The notes beneath the pieces are model-generated. The model was not told the DNA's origin and did no database searches. It saw only the letters and a program-made list of their open reading frames with translations. From positions 934,959 through 998,958 of the forward strand of contig NZ_LILB01000005.1 in NCBI RefSeq assembly GCF_001274945.1: 64,000 nt of DNA, given 5' to 3'. Of the stretch, positions 44,440 through 54,163 are shown in pieces. The stretch's first letter is position 1; each line of letters starts with the position of its first letter. Source of the DNA: Viridibacillus arvi (GTDB taxonomy: Bacteria; Bacillota; Bacilli; Bacillales_A; Planococcaceae). The position numbers and the translations under genes are program-made.

Positions 44440-46014
44440 TTATAATAAGCTATAAAGCTCAATATTTTCGTTTTTATCTTGGAACCAGCGCATTGCGAAC
44501 TCGTTTTCAAATAAGAAGACAAGATTTTCATAACGATCGTGTACGAGCATGCTACGAGGACCTGTCATAGATTCTTTAACGTCACCTTCGTTTTGAATCC
44601 AGCGTGCTATTTTCGAGCCCATTGGTTCCATTCGAACATCTACGTTATATTCTGCTTTCATACGGTGTTCAAATACTTCAAATTGTAGTTGACCAACTGC
44701 TCCAAGTATTACTTCCTCTGTATGCAAAGTTTTGTAGTATTGGATAGCACCTTCTTGTACAAGTTGCAAGATACCTTTATGGAAGTGTTTTGATTTCATA
44801 ACGTTTTTCGCTGTTACTTTCATAAATAATTCAGGTGTGAATTGTGGTAATCTTTCAAATTGGAATGTTTTTTTACCACCAACGACTGTATCACCTATTT
44901 GATAGTTACCTGTATCATAAAGACCAATTATATCTCCAGCCACAGCTTTGTCAACTGTTTCACGGTCATCCGCTAAGAACTGAGTCGATTGTGTAACCTT
45001 GAATGATTTATTTGTACGTGATAAAGTCATGTTCATACCACGTTCAAATTCTCCCGATACAATACGCACAAAAGCAATACGGTCACGGTGAGCTGGGTTC
45101 ATATTTGCTTGAATTTTAAATACAAAGCCTGAGAAATCTTTGTCTAAAGGATCTACGATTTGCTCATCTTCAGTTAGACGAGGTTGTGGTGTTGGTGCAA
45201 AGTTCAAATATGTTTCTAAGAATGTTTGTACACCGAAGTTTGTTAAAGCTGATCCAAAGAATACAGGTGTTAACTCTCCTCTTGTTACACGTTCTGCTGA
45301 GAAATCATTACCAGCTTCATTTAGAAGCATAATGTCTTCCATAGCCTGTGTGTAATATGATGTTTTTTTCATCTCATGTTCAACGGCTAACTCACCATTT
45401 TCATCAATTGGTAAGAATCGCTCCTCTTCTTCTGTACGGAATTGCTCAATTCGTTTGTTGTAGCGATCGTAGATTCCTAAGAACTCTTTACCCATACCAA
45501 TCGGCCAGTTCATAGCATAAGACTCAATACCAAGAACCTCTTCAAGTTCTTCCATCAACTCAAGTGGTTCTTTACCTTGACGATCTAATTTATTGATAAA
45601 TGTGAAGATAGGAATACCGCGCATACGACAAACTTTGAATAGTTTTAGCGTTTGTGCCTCAATACCTTTTGCTGCATCCACAACCATTACAGCACTATCT
45701 ACTGCCATTAACGTACGGTACGTATCTTCCGAGAAATCCGAGTGCCCAGGTGTATCTAAAATGTTAACACGGCGACCATTATAATCAAATTGCATCACTG
45801 AAGATGTTACTGAAATCCCACGTTGCTTTTCAATTTCCATCCAGTCAGAAGTAGCAAATTTACCTGTTTTTTTCGCTTTAACCGTACCTGCATCGCGAAT
45901 TGCGCCACCGAAGTACAAAAGCTTTTCTGTTATCGTTGTTTTACCAGCATCCGGGTGAGAGATGATGGCAAACGTACGACGAGATAATATATCTTGTTCA
46001 AGATTAGAACTCAT
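44440..46014 (-). CDS. prfC: Peptide chain release factor 3
   Basis: 524 residues, the normal RF3 length. It is a GTPase that recycles RF1/RF2 from the ribosome after termination. G1 is [15 protein letters not shown], the switch region is [18 protein letters not shown]3 [16 protein letters not shown] and G4 [10 protein letters not shown]. The C-terminal part contains [20 protein letters not shown], typical of RF3 and separating it from EF-G and TypA. AGAAGGAG precedes the ATG. B. subtilis lacks RF3, so its presence is a lineage difference. A 50-base inverted repeat lies in its leader. Confidence 0.97.
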   Translation of the reverse strand: MSSNLEQDILSRRTFAIISHPDAGKTTITEKLLYFGGAIRDAGTVKAKKTGKFATSDWMEIEKQRGISVTSSVMQFDYNGRRVNILDTPGHSDFSEDTYRTLMAVDSAVMVVDAAKGIEAQTLKLFKVCRMRGIPIFTFINKLDRQGKEPLELMEELEEVLGIESYAMNWPIGMGKEFLGIYDRYNKRIEQFRTEEEERFLPIDENGELAVEHEMKKTSYYTQAMEDIMLLNEAGNDFSAERVTRGELTPVFFGSALTNFGVQTFLETYLNFAPTPQPRLTEDEQIVDPLDKDFSGFVFKIQANMNPAHRDRIAFVRIVSGEFERGMNMTLSRTNKSFKVTQSTQFLADDRETVDKAVAGDIIGLYDTGNYQIGDTVVGGKKTFQFERLPQFTPELFMKVTAKNVMKSKHFHKGILQLVQEGAIQYYKTLHTEEVILGAVGQLQFEVFEHRMKAEYNVDVRMEPMGSKIARWIQNEGDVKESMTGPRSMLVHDRYENLVFLFENEFAMRWFQDKNENIELYSLL

Positions 46015-46076
46015 TTTTCAGTCTCCTTCTATCCATTATGTTTCATCTTAAAACTAAAAATGTTAAGCCATACTGA

Positions 46077-46126
46077 ACCGAATACAGCTGTCAATATAAG
46101 TTTTTCATTGACGGACTCTATTCGGT
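46077..46126. repeat. Inverted repeat in the prfC leader
   Basis: ACCGAATA (46077-46084) pairs with TATTCGGT (46119-46126), and inside it GTCAAT (46090-46095) pairs with ATTGAC (46107-46112), giving a two-part stem. No T run follows on either strand, so it is not a terminator. It lies 63 bases upstream of the prfC start and may be an operator or leader structure. Confidence 0.7.
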
Positions 46127-46213
46127 GAGCGTGACGTACAATTTATTTTTTTCTATTATTGTAGTCCATTCTCCATGCGCTTATCCTGTTATACATTCTT
46201 AACCCTATTATTA

Positions 46214-46248
46214 TAACAAAAAAGAGCATACATAGTTAGCATGCTCTT
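46214..46248 (-). terminator. Terminator of the LysM glucosaminidase gene
   Basis: On the - strand AAGAGCAT and ATGCTCTT enclose an 11-base loop, followed by TTTTGTTAT. It lies just after the stop at 46261. Confidence 0.87.
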
Positions 46249-46260
46249 ATCTAGAATGTG

Positions 46261-48132
46261 TTATTTTTTGATAATTAGTGATTGTCCTACATAAATCAAA
46301 TCCGACTTTAAATTGTTCCAGTTTTTTAAATTCACTACTGATACTCCGTATACTTTTCCAATTACAGATAATGAATCTCCATATTGGACGATATATTTAG
46401 AGACTTTATTAGTAGGCTGTGTATTTGTTACTTTTTGTTTAATAATTAGTTCTTGCCCAATTAGAATTGTGTCGGATTTTAAATTATTCCAGTTTTTTAT
46501 ATCCGCGATAGATACATTATACACTCTGCTTATAGCAGATAAAGTATTACCCCTCTGCACTGTATAATACATGTTGGTAGAGGATACTTTGTTATTTGTT
46601 GACGTATTGTCACTATTAGTTTTGTTATTAGTAGTATTTGTTTTTTTGGTAACGATTATTTTCTGTCCTATATAAATCGTGTCAGATTTTAAATTATTCC
46701 AACTTTTCAACTTTGCTACTGTTGTATTGTATTTAATCGCAATAGCAGATAAGGTATTGCCTTTTTGTATTGTATAATATTTTGTTGTAGCTGATTGATT
46801 ACTTGAGTTTGTATTTCCCCCTTGAACTATATTCTCAACTTTTCCACTTTTGTTTACTATCAACTTTTGTCCTATATAAATTGTATCGGATTTTAAATTA
46901 TTCCAACTCTTCAATTTTGCTACTGTTGTATTGTATTTGATCGCGATAGCAGATAAAGTATTGCCTTTTTGTACTGTGTAATATTTATTCGTTGTTGTAG
47001 ATTGATTATTTGAGTTTGTACTTTCTCCTAAACCAGCATTTTCTAGTGTTTCACCCTTGCTAATTATTAATTTTTGTCCTACATAAATCACGTCGGATTC
47101 CAAATTATTCCACTTTTTCAAGATTGCTACTGTTGTTCTATATTTTTGTGCAATAGCCGATAGCGTGTTGCCTTTTTGTACTGTATATAAGACCTCGTTT
47201 CCTAGTGAACTATTAGAATCATTGTTATCTATTGGCTCATCTCCTGAAGAATCTCCTACAGATGCCTTAGAATCATAAGTTGTTAAATTATATGTTGCAA
47301 TTAAATTATTTAGTTTACTAGCATAAAGCGTATCCGTAGCATATGTACCAGTTAAAGCACGAGTCGCATCTTGATAAGAATTCGTATGACTTTTCCATAC
47401 TTTCATGTAACGAAAGGCATCCCAAGATACTCCGTTTCTAATTAAATTAACATAATCTTGCAACGACTGTGTGTGAGATGGATATTTTTTAAAGTGAGCA
47501 GAAATTTGATAGTAATTCCCCTTACCATCATCTTCTAAAGTTAGCATCTCTACAAAAGCTCCTTGATAATTACCTTTCATTCCAAATAAATTGTAATTCG
47601 GCGCTGCACCTAAAGCACTTGTCCCATATGAACTTTCAAGAACAGCTTGTGCAAGCATAACTGAAGCATATAAGTCATTTGTCTTTGCTAAAGTCCTAGC
47701 TATCGGTGCAATCTTTTGTATAAATGTTGAAATATTACCACTACTATATGGTGCAACTGTTTTTACAATAGTTTGTGGTGGTACAATTTCTTCTACTTCA
47801 TTTGTAGTTGAAACAGCCTTTTGTTTTGTATTATTTGTTAGCTCTTCTTGTTCTTTATCAATTGTTTTATCTAAGGTATTTGATGTATCCATAACTTGTT
47901 CTGTGATGCTTATATCTTTTGCACTTTCAATTACCGACAAATCAGATTCTTCAATAACAGGAGTTAATGCCTGATCATTCTTTTCCATTTTCTCAATTTC
48001 TGTATTTGTTTGCACTATTAAGTCTTCATCATTATTTAAATCTGCCTTTGCAACTCCAGGCAAGGCTGATGTTCCAATTACTGTAGTCATTCCAACAACT
48101 AATATACTTTTCGCGCCAATTTTAGTATCCAT
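46261..48132 (-). CDS. Secreted N-acetylglucosaminidase with five LysM domains
   Basis: 623 residues. Signal peptide core SILVVGMTTVIGTSALPGVA with cut after AKA. Residues ~30-130 are a Glu/Thr-rich linker. The glucosaminidase domain spans ~135-290 (LYASVMLAQAVLESSYGTS, with the catalytic Glu in VLES, and APNYNLFGMKGNYQGAFVEM). Five LysM repeats (~318-623) each read like YTVQKGNTLSAIA..W.NLKSD.IYIGQ, with Ser/Asn/Thr-rich spacers. It cuts the glycan strand of peptidoglycan during growth or separation. The ATG at 48132 has no ribosome site, while a strong one upstream points into another frame, so the true N-terminus is uncertain (see findings). Confidence 0.88.
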   Translation of the reverse strand: MDTKIGAKSILVVGMTTVIGTSALPGVAKADLNNDEDLIVQTNTEIEKMEKNDQALTPVIEESDLSVIESAKDISITEQVMDTSNTLDKTIDKEQEELTNNTKQKAVSTTNEVEEIVPPQTIVKTVAPYSSGNISTFIQKIAPIARTLAKTNDLYASVMLAQAVLESSYGTSALGAAPNYNLFGMKGNYQGAFVEMLTLEDDGKGNYYQISAHFKKYPSHTQSLQDYVNLIRNGVSWDAFRYMKVWKSHTNSYQDATRALTGTYATDTLYASKLNNLIATYNLTTYDSKASVGDSSGDEPIDNNDSNSSLGNEVLYTVQKGNTLSAIAQKYRTTVAILKKWNNLESDVIYVGQKLIISKGETLENAGLGESTNSNNQSTTTNKYYTVQKGNTLSAIAIKYNTTVAKLKSWNNLKSDTIYIGQKLIVNKSGKVENIVQGGNTNSSNQSATTKYYTIQKGNTLSAIAIKYNTTVAKLKSWNNLKSDTIYIGQKIIVTKKTNTTNNKTNSDNTSTNNKVSSTNMYYTVQRGNTLSAISRVYNVSIADIKNWNNLKSDTILIGQELIIKQKVTNTQPTNKVSKYIVQYGDSLSVIGKVYGVSVVNLKNWNNLKSDLIYVGQSLIIKK

Positions 48133-48182
48133 ACTTAACGGTGCTATTAGATATCTTCTTCATTAGCACCTATCTCTCCTCC
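48122..48182 (-). promoter_or_regulatory. Unusual translation start region of the LysM glucosaminidase
   Basis: GGAGGAGA (48175-48182) is the only ribosome site here. It serves GTG 48169 or ATG 48163, which open a 13-15 residue frame (MKKISNSTVKYGY, stop 48122-48124). That frame overlaps but is out of phase with the main gene. GGTGCTA/TAGCACC (48140-48170) forms an inverted repeat around it. This is either a frameshifted signal-peptide start or a short leader that couples translation. Confidence 0.7.
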
Positions 48183-48318
48183 ATTCAATAAATAATCGTT
48201 TATACCTAAAAATTAAACATAAATATAAATCTTTTATATCTAACTACCACTCTTTTAATCGTTACAAAAAAACTATTTAATTACACACCATTATACCTAT
48301 TTTTGATTACAGGGAGAT

Positions 48319-48365
48319 TAAAAAAACACTACAAATGTAATAAATAAATACATTTGTAGTGTTTT
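48319..48365 (-). terminator. Terminator of M42 peptidase-murE
   Basis: On the - strand AAAACACTACAAATGTA pairs with TACATTTGTAGTGTTTT around eight bases, followed by more T. Very strong stem. The remaining ~140 bases to the LysM gene are AT-rich without a clear promoter. Confidence 0.93.
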
Positions 48366-48381
48366 CATTTTATGGCAAGCA

Positions 48382-49860
48382 TTATTTAGTTGATGACTGG
48401 AATTTTTCACGAGCAGCTTCTAGTGCAATCTCTGCGTCACTATGAGGATATTTTGTATTCTCAATAATCTGATAATCTTCGTGACCTTTACCAGCGAAAA
48501 TAATTAAATCTCCTGCTTCAGCAACTTCTACAGCTTTTTTCACCGCTTCTGCACGATCACCGATACAAGCGTAGTGATCATGTGTCATACCCTTTTCAAG
48601 GTCTGCTAAAATACTGTCATATTCTTCATACCGTGGATCATCTGTCGTTAAAATCACATAATCCGAAAGAGAAGCCATTTTCGCCATATCAGGTCGTTTA
48701 GATTTATCACGATTACCACCTGTACCAATAACGAAAATCATTTTATTTTTTTTGTAAGGCATTGCTGCACTAATTGCTTTTTCAATTGCATCAGGTGTAT
48801 GTGCATAATCAACGAAAATTGAGATTGGTAAATCACCTGTAGGAATCCCTTGCATACGACCTTTAACAGATTCAATTGCTTCAACTTGTTCAATAATATC
48901 TTCAAGAGCATAGCCTCTAGCATATAAAGCGGCAGTAGCTGCTAGCACATTATATATATTAAATTCTCCAAGTAAATGCATTTTAATAGGGAAAGTTCCT
49001 TCTGGTGTTTCCATATCGAAGTAAGTCATATGATTATGATATTGACAGTTAACACCTTTAAAAATGGCGTCATTTTTTATACCGTAAGTCCAGATTGGGT
49101 ATGGCGTTAATTCTTGATATCTTTCTGACCATGGATCATCTGCATTTAAGACGGCGTCTTTATCTTTTTCAAGGTCTTGTCCAAGTTGGGAGAAAAGCAT
49201 ACCTTTTGCGTTTCCGTAGTTCTCCATCGTACCGTGGAAATCTAAGTGATCATGCGTTAGATTTGTGAAAATAGCGACATCAAAATCCACACCAGCTAAA
49301 CGGCCCTCTACTAATCCGTGTGAAGAAACTTCCATAATCATCCCTTGACATCCTTCAGCTGCTGCACGGAAAATCATTTGCTGAGTACTAAGTGCGTCAC
49401 TAGTAGTGTTTGCAGACTCGTACATGACACCATTTAGATTAAATCCGATTGTACCTGATAAAGCTGTTTTAATACCTAATCCATGGAGAATATCTCGAAT
49501 TATAGATGTAACACTTGTTTTGCCATTTGTTCCTGTTACCCCAAACATTGTCATGTCTTTAGATGGATAATCGAAGAACTTCGCTGCAAGTAAACCTAGC
49601 GCACGACTAGTATTATTTACGATTACTTGTGCTACATCTCCTTCAAGGTCTAACTCGTGGTCTGCTACAATAATAATAGCACCATTTTCAACAGCTTTTT
49701 GTGCATAGTCATGACCATCTACTGTGTAACCCTTAATACAAACGAACACACTTTTCGGTTGTACACCTCGAGAATCAATCGCAATATCTTTAATATTTTC
49801 TGGTAATTGACCTATTACTTTTTTTATTGGTAAACATTGTAGTAATTCGGTGGCTTGCAT
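48382..49860 (-). CDS. murE: UDP-MurNAc-L-Ala-D-Glu:diamino acid ligase
   Basis: 492 residues, a typical Mur ligase. It adds the third residue (meso-diaminopimelate or L-lysine) to the peptidoglycan precursor in the cytoplasm. Seen: N-terminal UDP-binding part (DIAIDSRGVQPKSVFVCIKG), P-loop GVTGTNGKTSVTSII, STQQ and EVSSHGLVEGRLAG, and FTNLTHDHLDFHGTMENY. The substrate loop reads TTDDPRYEEYDS where diaminopimelate enzymes usually have DNPR, and GKGHEDYQ near the end is kept. The gene is outside the usual division cluster. Its ATG overlaps the M42 gene's stop by one base (TAATG). Which diamino acid it uses is open. Confidence 0.93.
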   Translation of the reverse strand: MQATELLQCLPIKKVIGQLPENIKDIAIDSRGVQPKSVFVCIKGYTVDGHDYAQKAVENGAIIIVADHELDLEGDVAQVIVNNTSRALGLLAAKFFDYPSKDMTMFGVTGTNGKTSVTSIIRDILHGLGIKTALSGTIGFNLNGVMYESANTTSDALSTQQMIFRAAAEGCQGMIMEVSSHGLVEGRLAGVDFDVAIFTNLTHDHLDFHGTMENYGNAKGMLFSQLGQDLEKDKDAVLNADDPWSERYQELTPYPIWTYGIKNDAIFKGVNCQYHNHMTYFDMETPEGTFPIKMHLLGEFNIYNVLAATAALYARGYALEDIIEQVEAIESVKGRMQGIPTGDLPISIFVDYAHTPDAIEKAISAAMPYKKNKMIFVIGTGGNRDKSKRPDMAKMASLSDYVILTTDDPRYEEYDSILADLEKGMTHDHYACIGDRAEAVKKAVEVAEAGDLIIFAGKGHEDYQIIENTKYPHSDAEIALEAAREKFQSSTK

Positions 49861-50927
49861 TATTCTGCCTCCTGTTCATCAATCATTGGAGATTTGATGT
49901 ATGCTAATAATAAATTTGCTGTATGTCTAAGTGAATCGATATGTGTACGTTCATAAGCATGAGACGCTTCAATTCCTGGTCCAAATAATGCATGTCGTAC
50001 ATCAGCACCCGCTCTAATCGCAGCTGAAGCATCTGAGCCGTAGTATGGATAAATATCTAATTTATAATCTATGTTATTGTCTTTAGCAAGTGCTACAAGC
50101 TGTCTAGTTAATGCGTAATGATATGGACCACTTGAATCTTTTGCACAGATTGAAACAGTATATTCATCAGATGCTTGTCCATCACCGATTGCTCCCATAT
50201 CTACAGCAATATATTCTACCGTTTCAGGTGGAATGTTAGAGTTTCCTCCATAACCTATTTCTTCATTATTAGAAATATAGAAATGTGTTGTATATGGTAA
50301 TTCAATTTTTTCTATAGTTAATTTTTCAAGTAATTTTAATAATAAAGTTGTGCTCGCTTTATCATCTAAATGACGTGATTTTATAAAACCACTTTCAGTA
50401 AATTCAAAACGTGGATCAAAAGATACGAAATCCCCTACTTCAATACCTTTAGTACGAATATCGCTTGAACTAAATACTTTTTCATCTAGGCGAACTTCGA
50501 TGTGATCTTCGTTACGAGGAAGTTTCCCTGCTTCACGATAAACATGTACTGTCGTTTCATGCATTAGAATCGTACCTCTAATTTTATCACCTTTAGCTGT
50601 ATGAATTGTACAATATTCACCTTCTACAGCATTCCAGTTGAATCCTCCTACCATAGACAATTTCAAACGTCCATTTTCTTTCACTTCTTTTACCATTGCA
50701 CCTAAAGTATCTGTATGCGCTGTTAAGAGGCGATGTCTAGAATCATCTTTACCTAAAATAGTTGCGATTATTGCACCTTTATTTGTTTTTTTATAAGATA
50801 CGTCCATCTTTTCTAGTAGGCTAGACATATAATTCATAATGTCCTCTGTAAAGCCAGATGGACTAGCAATATTCACTAATTCCTTCAGTAATTCAACCGT
50901 TTCTCGTTCTTTAAAATCGCTTGTCAA
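49860..50927 (-). CDS. M42-family metallo-aminopeptidase
   Basis: About 355 residues, near the size of B. subtilis YhfE. The two-metal ligands are visible: His/Asp in LTAHTDTLGAMV, Asp in RHLDDKASTTLLL, Glu pair in ISNNEEIGYGG, Asp in AVDMGAIG and late His in GIEASHAYERTH. It is a cytoplasmic tetrahedral-type aminopeptidase. I place the start at TTG 50927 (begins MTSDFKERETVELL) because GGGAGG ends eight bases upstream. The frame runs to an ATG at 50972 without a ribosome site. It is translationally coupled to murE. Confidence 0.88.
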   Translation of the reverse strand: MTSDFKERETVELLKELVNIASPSGFTEDIMNYMSSLLEKMDVSYKKTNKGAIIATILGKDDSRHRLLTAHTDTLGAMVKEVKENGRLKLSMVGGFNWNAVEGEYCTIHTAKGDKIRGTILMHETTVHVYREAGKLPRNEDHIEVRLDEKVFSSSDIRTKGIEVGDFVSFDPRFEFTESGFIKSRHLDDKASTTLLLKLLEKLTIEKIELPYTTHFYISNNEEIGYGGNSNIPPETVEYIAVDMGAIGDGQASDEYTVSICAKDSSGPYHYALTRQLVALAKDNNIDYKLDIYPYYGSDASAAIRAGADVRHALFGPGIEASHAYERTHIDSLRHTANLLLAYIKSPMIDEQEAE

Positions 50928-51029
50928 ATTAAAAGCCTCCCTTATTCTTTTCATCATATCAAAATATGACATTTTACGACAACGTTAAATCATGTATGAT
51001 GGTATTATAACCAAATTCGAGGTGTCTTT

Positions 51030-52607
51030 ATGAAGCACTCTACTATTTTACGTAAAAGAAATCAATTTGTACTGTTTTTATTTGCAACTGGGCTCATCAT
51101 TCACGCCATTCTAAGTAGCATCCATTTGATAAATTATGATGTACCTTTCCCCTTCACCGCAAGCATTTATTGTGTACTTTTACTTGTTTGTTCGGCACTA
51201 CATATAAATGAATATGTAATGAGGATATTATTAATTATCGGATTGAATGGTTCCATTATATTATTGATAATGCAAACTAATTATATTTATCAGTTAGTAT
51301 TTCTTATTCTACTACTTTTTTTACTAGCAATATATCAATCACTTTGGATTAATTTATCGATGTTTATTGTTACTATCATTCAGATTATTTTACTTATAGA
51401 ATATCGCTATACAATATTCCGTAATTCTATAACTGATACAGATATTGCCCTTTTTACTATAATCTTATTTATTGTCGCTATAATCGGCTTTATGCAAACA
51501 GTTTATATCAATAATTCATGGAAGAAAATGGAGTCCCATTCAGACTCTTTAGAGAAGGCTTTCTTATCAAAGGAAGCTTACTTAAATTTATTTTTTGAAA
51601 ATGCGAAAGACAGTATTGCCGTTTTTGATTTAGAAAATAAAATCATTACCGTTAATCCAGCATTTGAGAAACTTTATGGATGGAAAAAGAGAGAATGTAT
51701 TGGAAAAGCTGTTCCGTTAGTATCTCCAGAGTATATAAACTTAGCAAAAGAACGATGCAATCACTTATTGAATAGTGGGAGCTTCGATATGCTTGAATCA
51801 AAAGATATGAGAAAAGACGGCACTTATTTTGACGCACAAATGACGTTATCCCCTATTTTTGATTATAACGGCAAAATTATAGCTACATCCGTAATCACTC
51901 GTGATATTTCATATAAAAAAGAAGCTGAAAAACTAATCATTCAGTCGGAAAAGTTAAAGGCGATAGGAGAAATAGCTGCCGGTGTCGCACACGAAGTACG
52001 TAATCCGCTAACTGTTATTTCTGGTTTCGTCCAAATGATGAATAACGATAAAAGCTCACCATATGCATTTTATACAAATTTAATTGAGGCTGAAATTGAT
52101 CGCATTAACTTAATTATTAGTGAGTTTTTAGTTCTCTCAAAACCACATGCTATGCAACCAAAAGTATTCAAAATTGATAAAGTCATCTCAGATATCCTGA
52201 CTTTATATCAACCTGAGTTGCAATTAAAAAACATTGAACTCATACAAAATTGGAACACGAATAATATGATGATCAAAGGTGACGCCAACCAAATTAAACA
52301 AGTTATTATTAATATTATAAAAAATGCAGTAGAAGCGATTGAAAAAGACGGTAATATTAGCGTTACTGTTGAAAAAACGGCCAATCAATTCTGTAGTATC
52401 TGTTTTTCGGACGATGGGGGCGGTATGGAAAAAGAAGTTATAGAACATATTTTCAAACCCTTTTATACGACAAAAACAGAGGGCACTGGTCTTGGGATGA
52501 TGATTTCAGAAAAGATTATTCAAGAACACGAAGGTCAAATTACAATTGATAGTGAATACGGTAAGGGCACTAGTATTACAATTAAGCTTCCTTACGTTGA
52601 CAATTAA
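51030..52607 (+). CDS. Membrane sensor histidine kinase with PAS domain, sporulation type
   Basis: 525 residues. About six helices fill residues 12-160 (FVLFLFATGLIIHAIL ... IALFTIILFIVAIIGFMQTV). A PAS domain at ~190-310 (AKDSIAVFDLENKIITVNPA) and the phospho-acceptor helix GEIAAGVAHEVRNPLTVISG follow. N box NIIKNAVEAIEKDG, G1 DDGGGM and G2 GTGLGMMISEKI are present. The H-box and the LVLSKP stretch match KinB/KinD-like kinases that phosphorylate Spo0F. No partner response regulator is adjacent. GAGGTG lies before the ATG. It is divergent from the M42 peptidase-murE pair, so the promoters share 50927-51030. Confidence 0.9.
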   Translation: MKHSTILRKRNQFVLFLFATGLIIHAILSSIHLINYDVPFPFTASIYCVLLLVCSALHINEYVMRILLIIGLNGSIILLIMQTNYIYQLVFLILLLFLLAIYQSLWINLSMFIVTIIQIILLIEYRYTIFRNSITDTDIALFTIILFIVAIIGFMQTVYINNSWKKMESHSDSLEKAFLSKEAYLNLFFENAKDSIAVFDLENKIITVNPAFEKLYGWKKRECIGKAVPLVSPEYINLAKERCNHLLNSGSFDMLESKDMRKDGTYFDAQMTLSPIFDYNGKIIATSVITRDISYKKEAEKLIIQSEKLKAIGEIAAGVAHEVRNPLTVISGFVQMMNNDKSSPYAFYTNLIEAEIDRINLIISEFLVLSKPHAMQPKVFKIDKVISDILTLYQPELQLKNIELIQNWNTNNMMIKGDANQIKQVIINIIKNAVEAIEKDGNISVTVEKTANQFCSICFSDDGGGMEKEVIEHIFKPFYTTKTEGTGLGMMISEKIIQEHEGQITIDSEYGKGTSITIKLPYVDN

Positions 52608-52614
52608 TGTACAT

Positions 52615-52661
52615 AAAAAGCATTTCTAGTGGTTATAAGACCTTAGAAATGCTTTTCTTTT
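52615..52661 (+). terminator. Terminator of the membrane sensor kinase gene
   Basis: AAAGCATTTCTA pairs with TTAGAAATGCTTT, followed by TCTTTT. It lies eight bases past the kinase stop. Confidence 0.88.
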
Positions 52662-52771
52662 ATCAATTAGTTCCCACTCTCACGCAGAGTTCTAATAAAC
52701 ACAATTTTCATAAAAAAGATATGAACGCCTATCAGTCAATACAATCAACTAAAAGACGTTCTTTGCCACTC

Positions 52772-54163
52772 TTATCTTAAAATGGTTTTTACTAATTTCA
52801 CTTTCTGTTTATACGGTGGGAATAACAAATTATTTGCCAGCTTCGTTGACTTTTTCAAAATAGATTTTGGATGTGTAAAGCATTCGAAGCTTGCCTTCCC
52901 ATGATAAGCATTAACGCCAGAATTACCGACACCTCCAAATGGTAAATAGACACTAGCTACATGAGTTACTGTATCATTTACACAACCACCACCAAACGGT
53001 AATTCCTCAAGGAAATATTGAATGGCTTTTTCTGTCTCAGAGAAAAAGTACGCTGCTAATGGTTTCGGATATTGTCGAATTTGATGAATAGCTACCCTCA
53101 AATCATCGTAAACGATAATCGGTAAAATGGGGCCAAATAGTTCATCTTCCATTGAAGGGCTATTCCACGAAATATTTTGTAAGACAGTCGGCTCTATATA
53201 TAAATCGTCACGATCATAGTTACCACCAAATAACACATGGCTCTGCTCTCTATCTAATATATTCTGCAAGCGATCAAATTGACGCTCATTAATAATGCGA
53301 CCATAATCCGGGCTGTCTTGTGCGTCTTTGCCGTAAAACTTTTGGAGAGTCTTTTTCAGAATTCGGATAAAAGGTACTTTCACGGACTCATGTACTAATA
53401 CATAATCCGGAGCGACACATGTTTGACCCGCATTCGTAAATTTCCCCCATGCAATACGCTTCACAGCAACTTCTAAATTTGCTGTTTGGTCAACAATTGC
53501 AGGGCTTTTCCCTCCTAGTTCAAGCGTATGTGGTGTTAAGCGTTCTGCTGCTGCTTTCGCAATGATTTTACCAACAGCTACACTTCCAGTAAAGAAAATA
53601 TAATCAAACGAAGCATGTATCAAAGCAGTTGTTTCTTCCTTTTCTCCTTCCACTATACGCACGTAATCTTCCTGGAACGTTTCTTGTATTATTTTTTTTA
53701 TAATTTCAGCAGTATGTACAGATGCTTCAGAAGGTTTTACAATCGCAGTATTGCCACCGATAATTGCCCCAATTAAAGGTTCCATTACTAACTGGAATGG
53801 ATAATTGAATGGACCAATAATAAGTACAGTCCCATATGGCTCTCGGACAATGAAACTTTTCCCTGGTTGAAAATGTAGTGGAGTTGGCACAGAAACTGGT
53901 TGTAACCATTCTTCTAAATACTTCTGCATATAGCTAATACTATCTAGTACAATCCCTACTTCAGTGGAGTACGCTTCGAATTCATTTTTTCTTAAATCTT
54001 TGTGCAGAGCTTGTAAAATTTCTTTCTCATGACTGATGATTGCAACTTTTAATTTTTTTAATTGTTCTTTACGGAATGACAAGCTTTTTGTTGCACCTGA
54101 AAAGTAAAATTTTCGTTGTGCTGCAATCATTGCTTCTACATCGTGGGCATTAAAATTTGCCAT
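52772..54163 (-). CDS. Aldehyde dehydrogenase (class 3 type)
   Basis: 463 residues, the short class 3 length without the N-terminal extension of class 1/2 enzymes. NAD(P)-binding stretch VLIIGPFNYPFQLVMEPLIG, the general-base Glu in THTLELGGKSPAIVD, the nucleophile Cys in FTNAGQTCVAPDYVLV, and ELFGPILPIIVYDD are visible. It oxidises aldehydes, probably medium/long chain ones, to acids. GGAGG precedes the ATG. It stands alone. A close relative in B. subtilis is YwdH, from memory. The physiological substrate is not known. Confidence 0.9.
   Translation of the reverse strand: MANFNAHDVEAMIAAQRKFYFSGATKSLSFRKEQLKKLKVAIISHEKEILQALHKDLRKNEFEAYSTEVGIVLDSISYMQKYLEEWLQPVSVPTPLHFQPGKSFIVREPYGTVLIIGPFNYPFQLVMEPLIGAIIGGNTAIVKPSEASVHTAEIIKKIIQETFQEDYVRIVEGEKEETTALIHASFDYIFFTGSVAVGKIIAKAAAERLTPHTLELGGKSPAIVDQTANLEVAVKRIAWGKFTNAGQTCVAPDYVLVHESVKVPFIRILKKTLQKFYGKDAQDSPDYGRIINERQFDRLQNILDREQSHVLFGGNYDRDDLYIEPTVLQNISWNSPSMEDELFGPILPIIVYDDLRVAIHQIRQYPKPLAAYFFSETEKAIQYFLEELPFGGGCVNDTVTHVASVYLPFGGVGNSGVNAYHGKASFECFTHPKSILKKSTKLANNLLFPPYKQKVKLVKTILR

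Noticed and set aside
44331-44531. 66-codon - frame at the end of prfC
   Set aside because: Overlaps the prfC end and its terminator out of frame.
48738-48923. 61-codon - frame inside murE
   Set aside because: Out-of-frame shadow on the same strand; no ribosome site.
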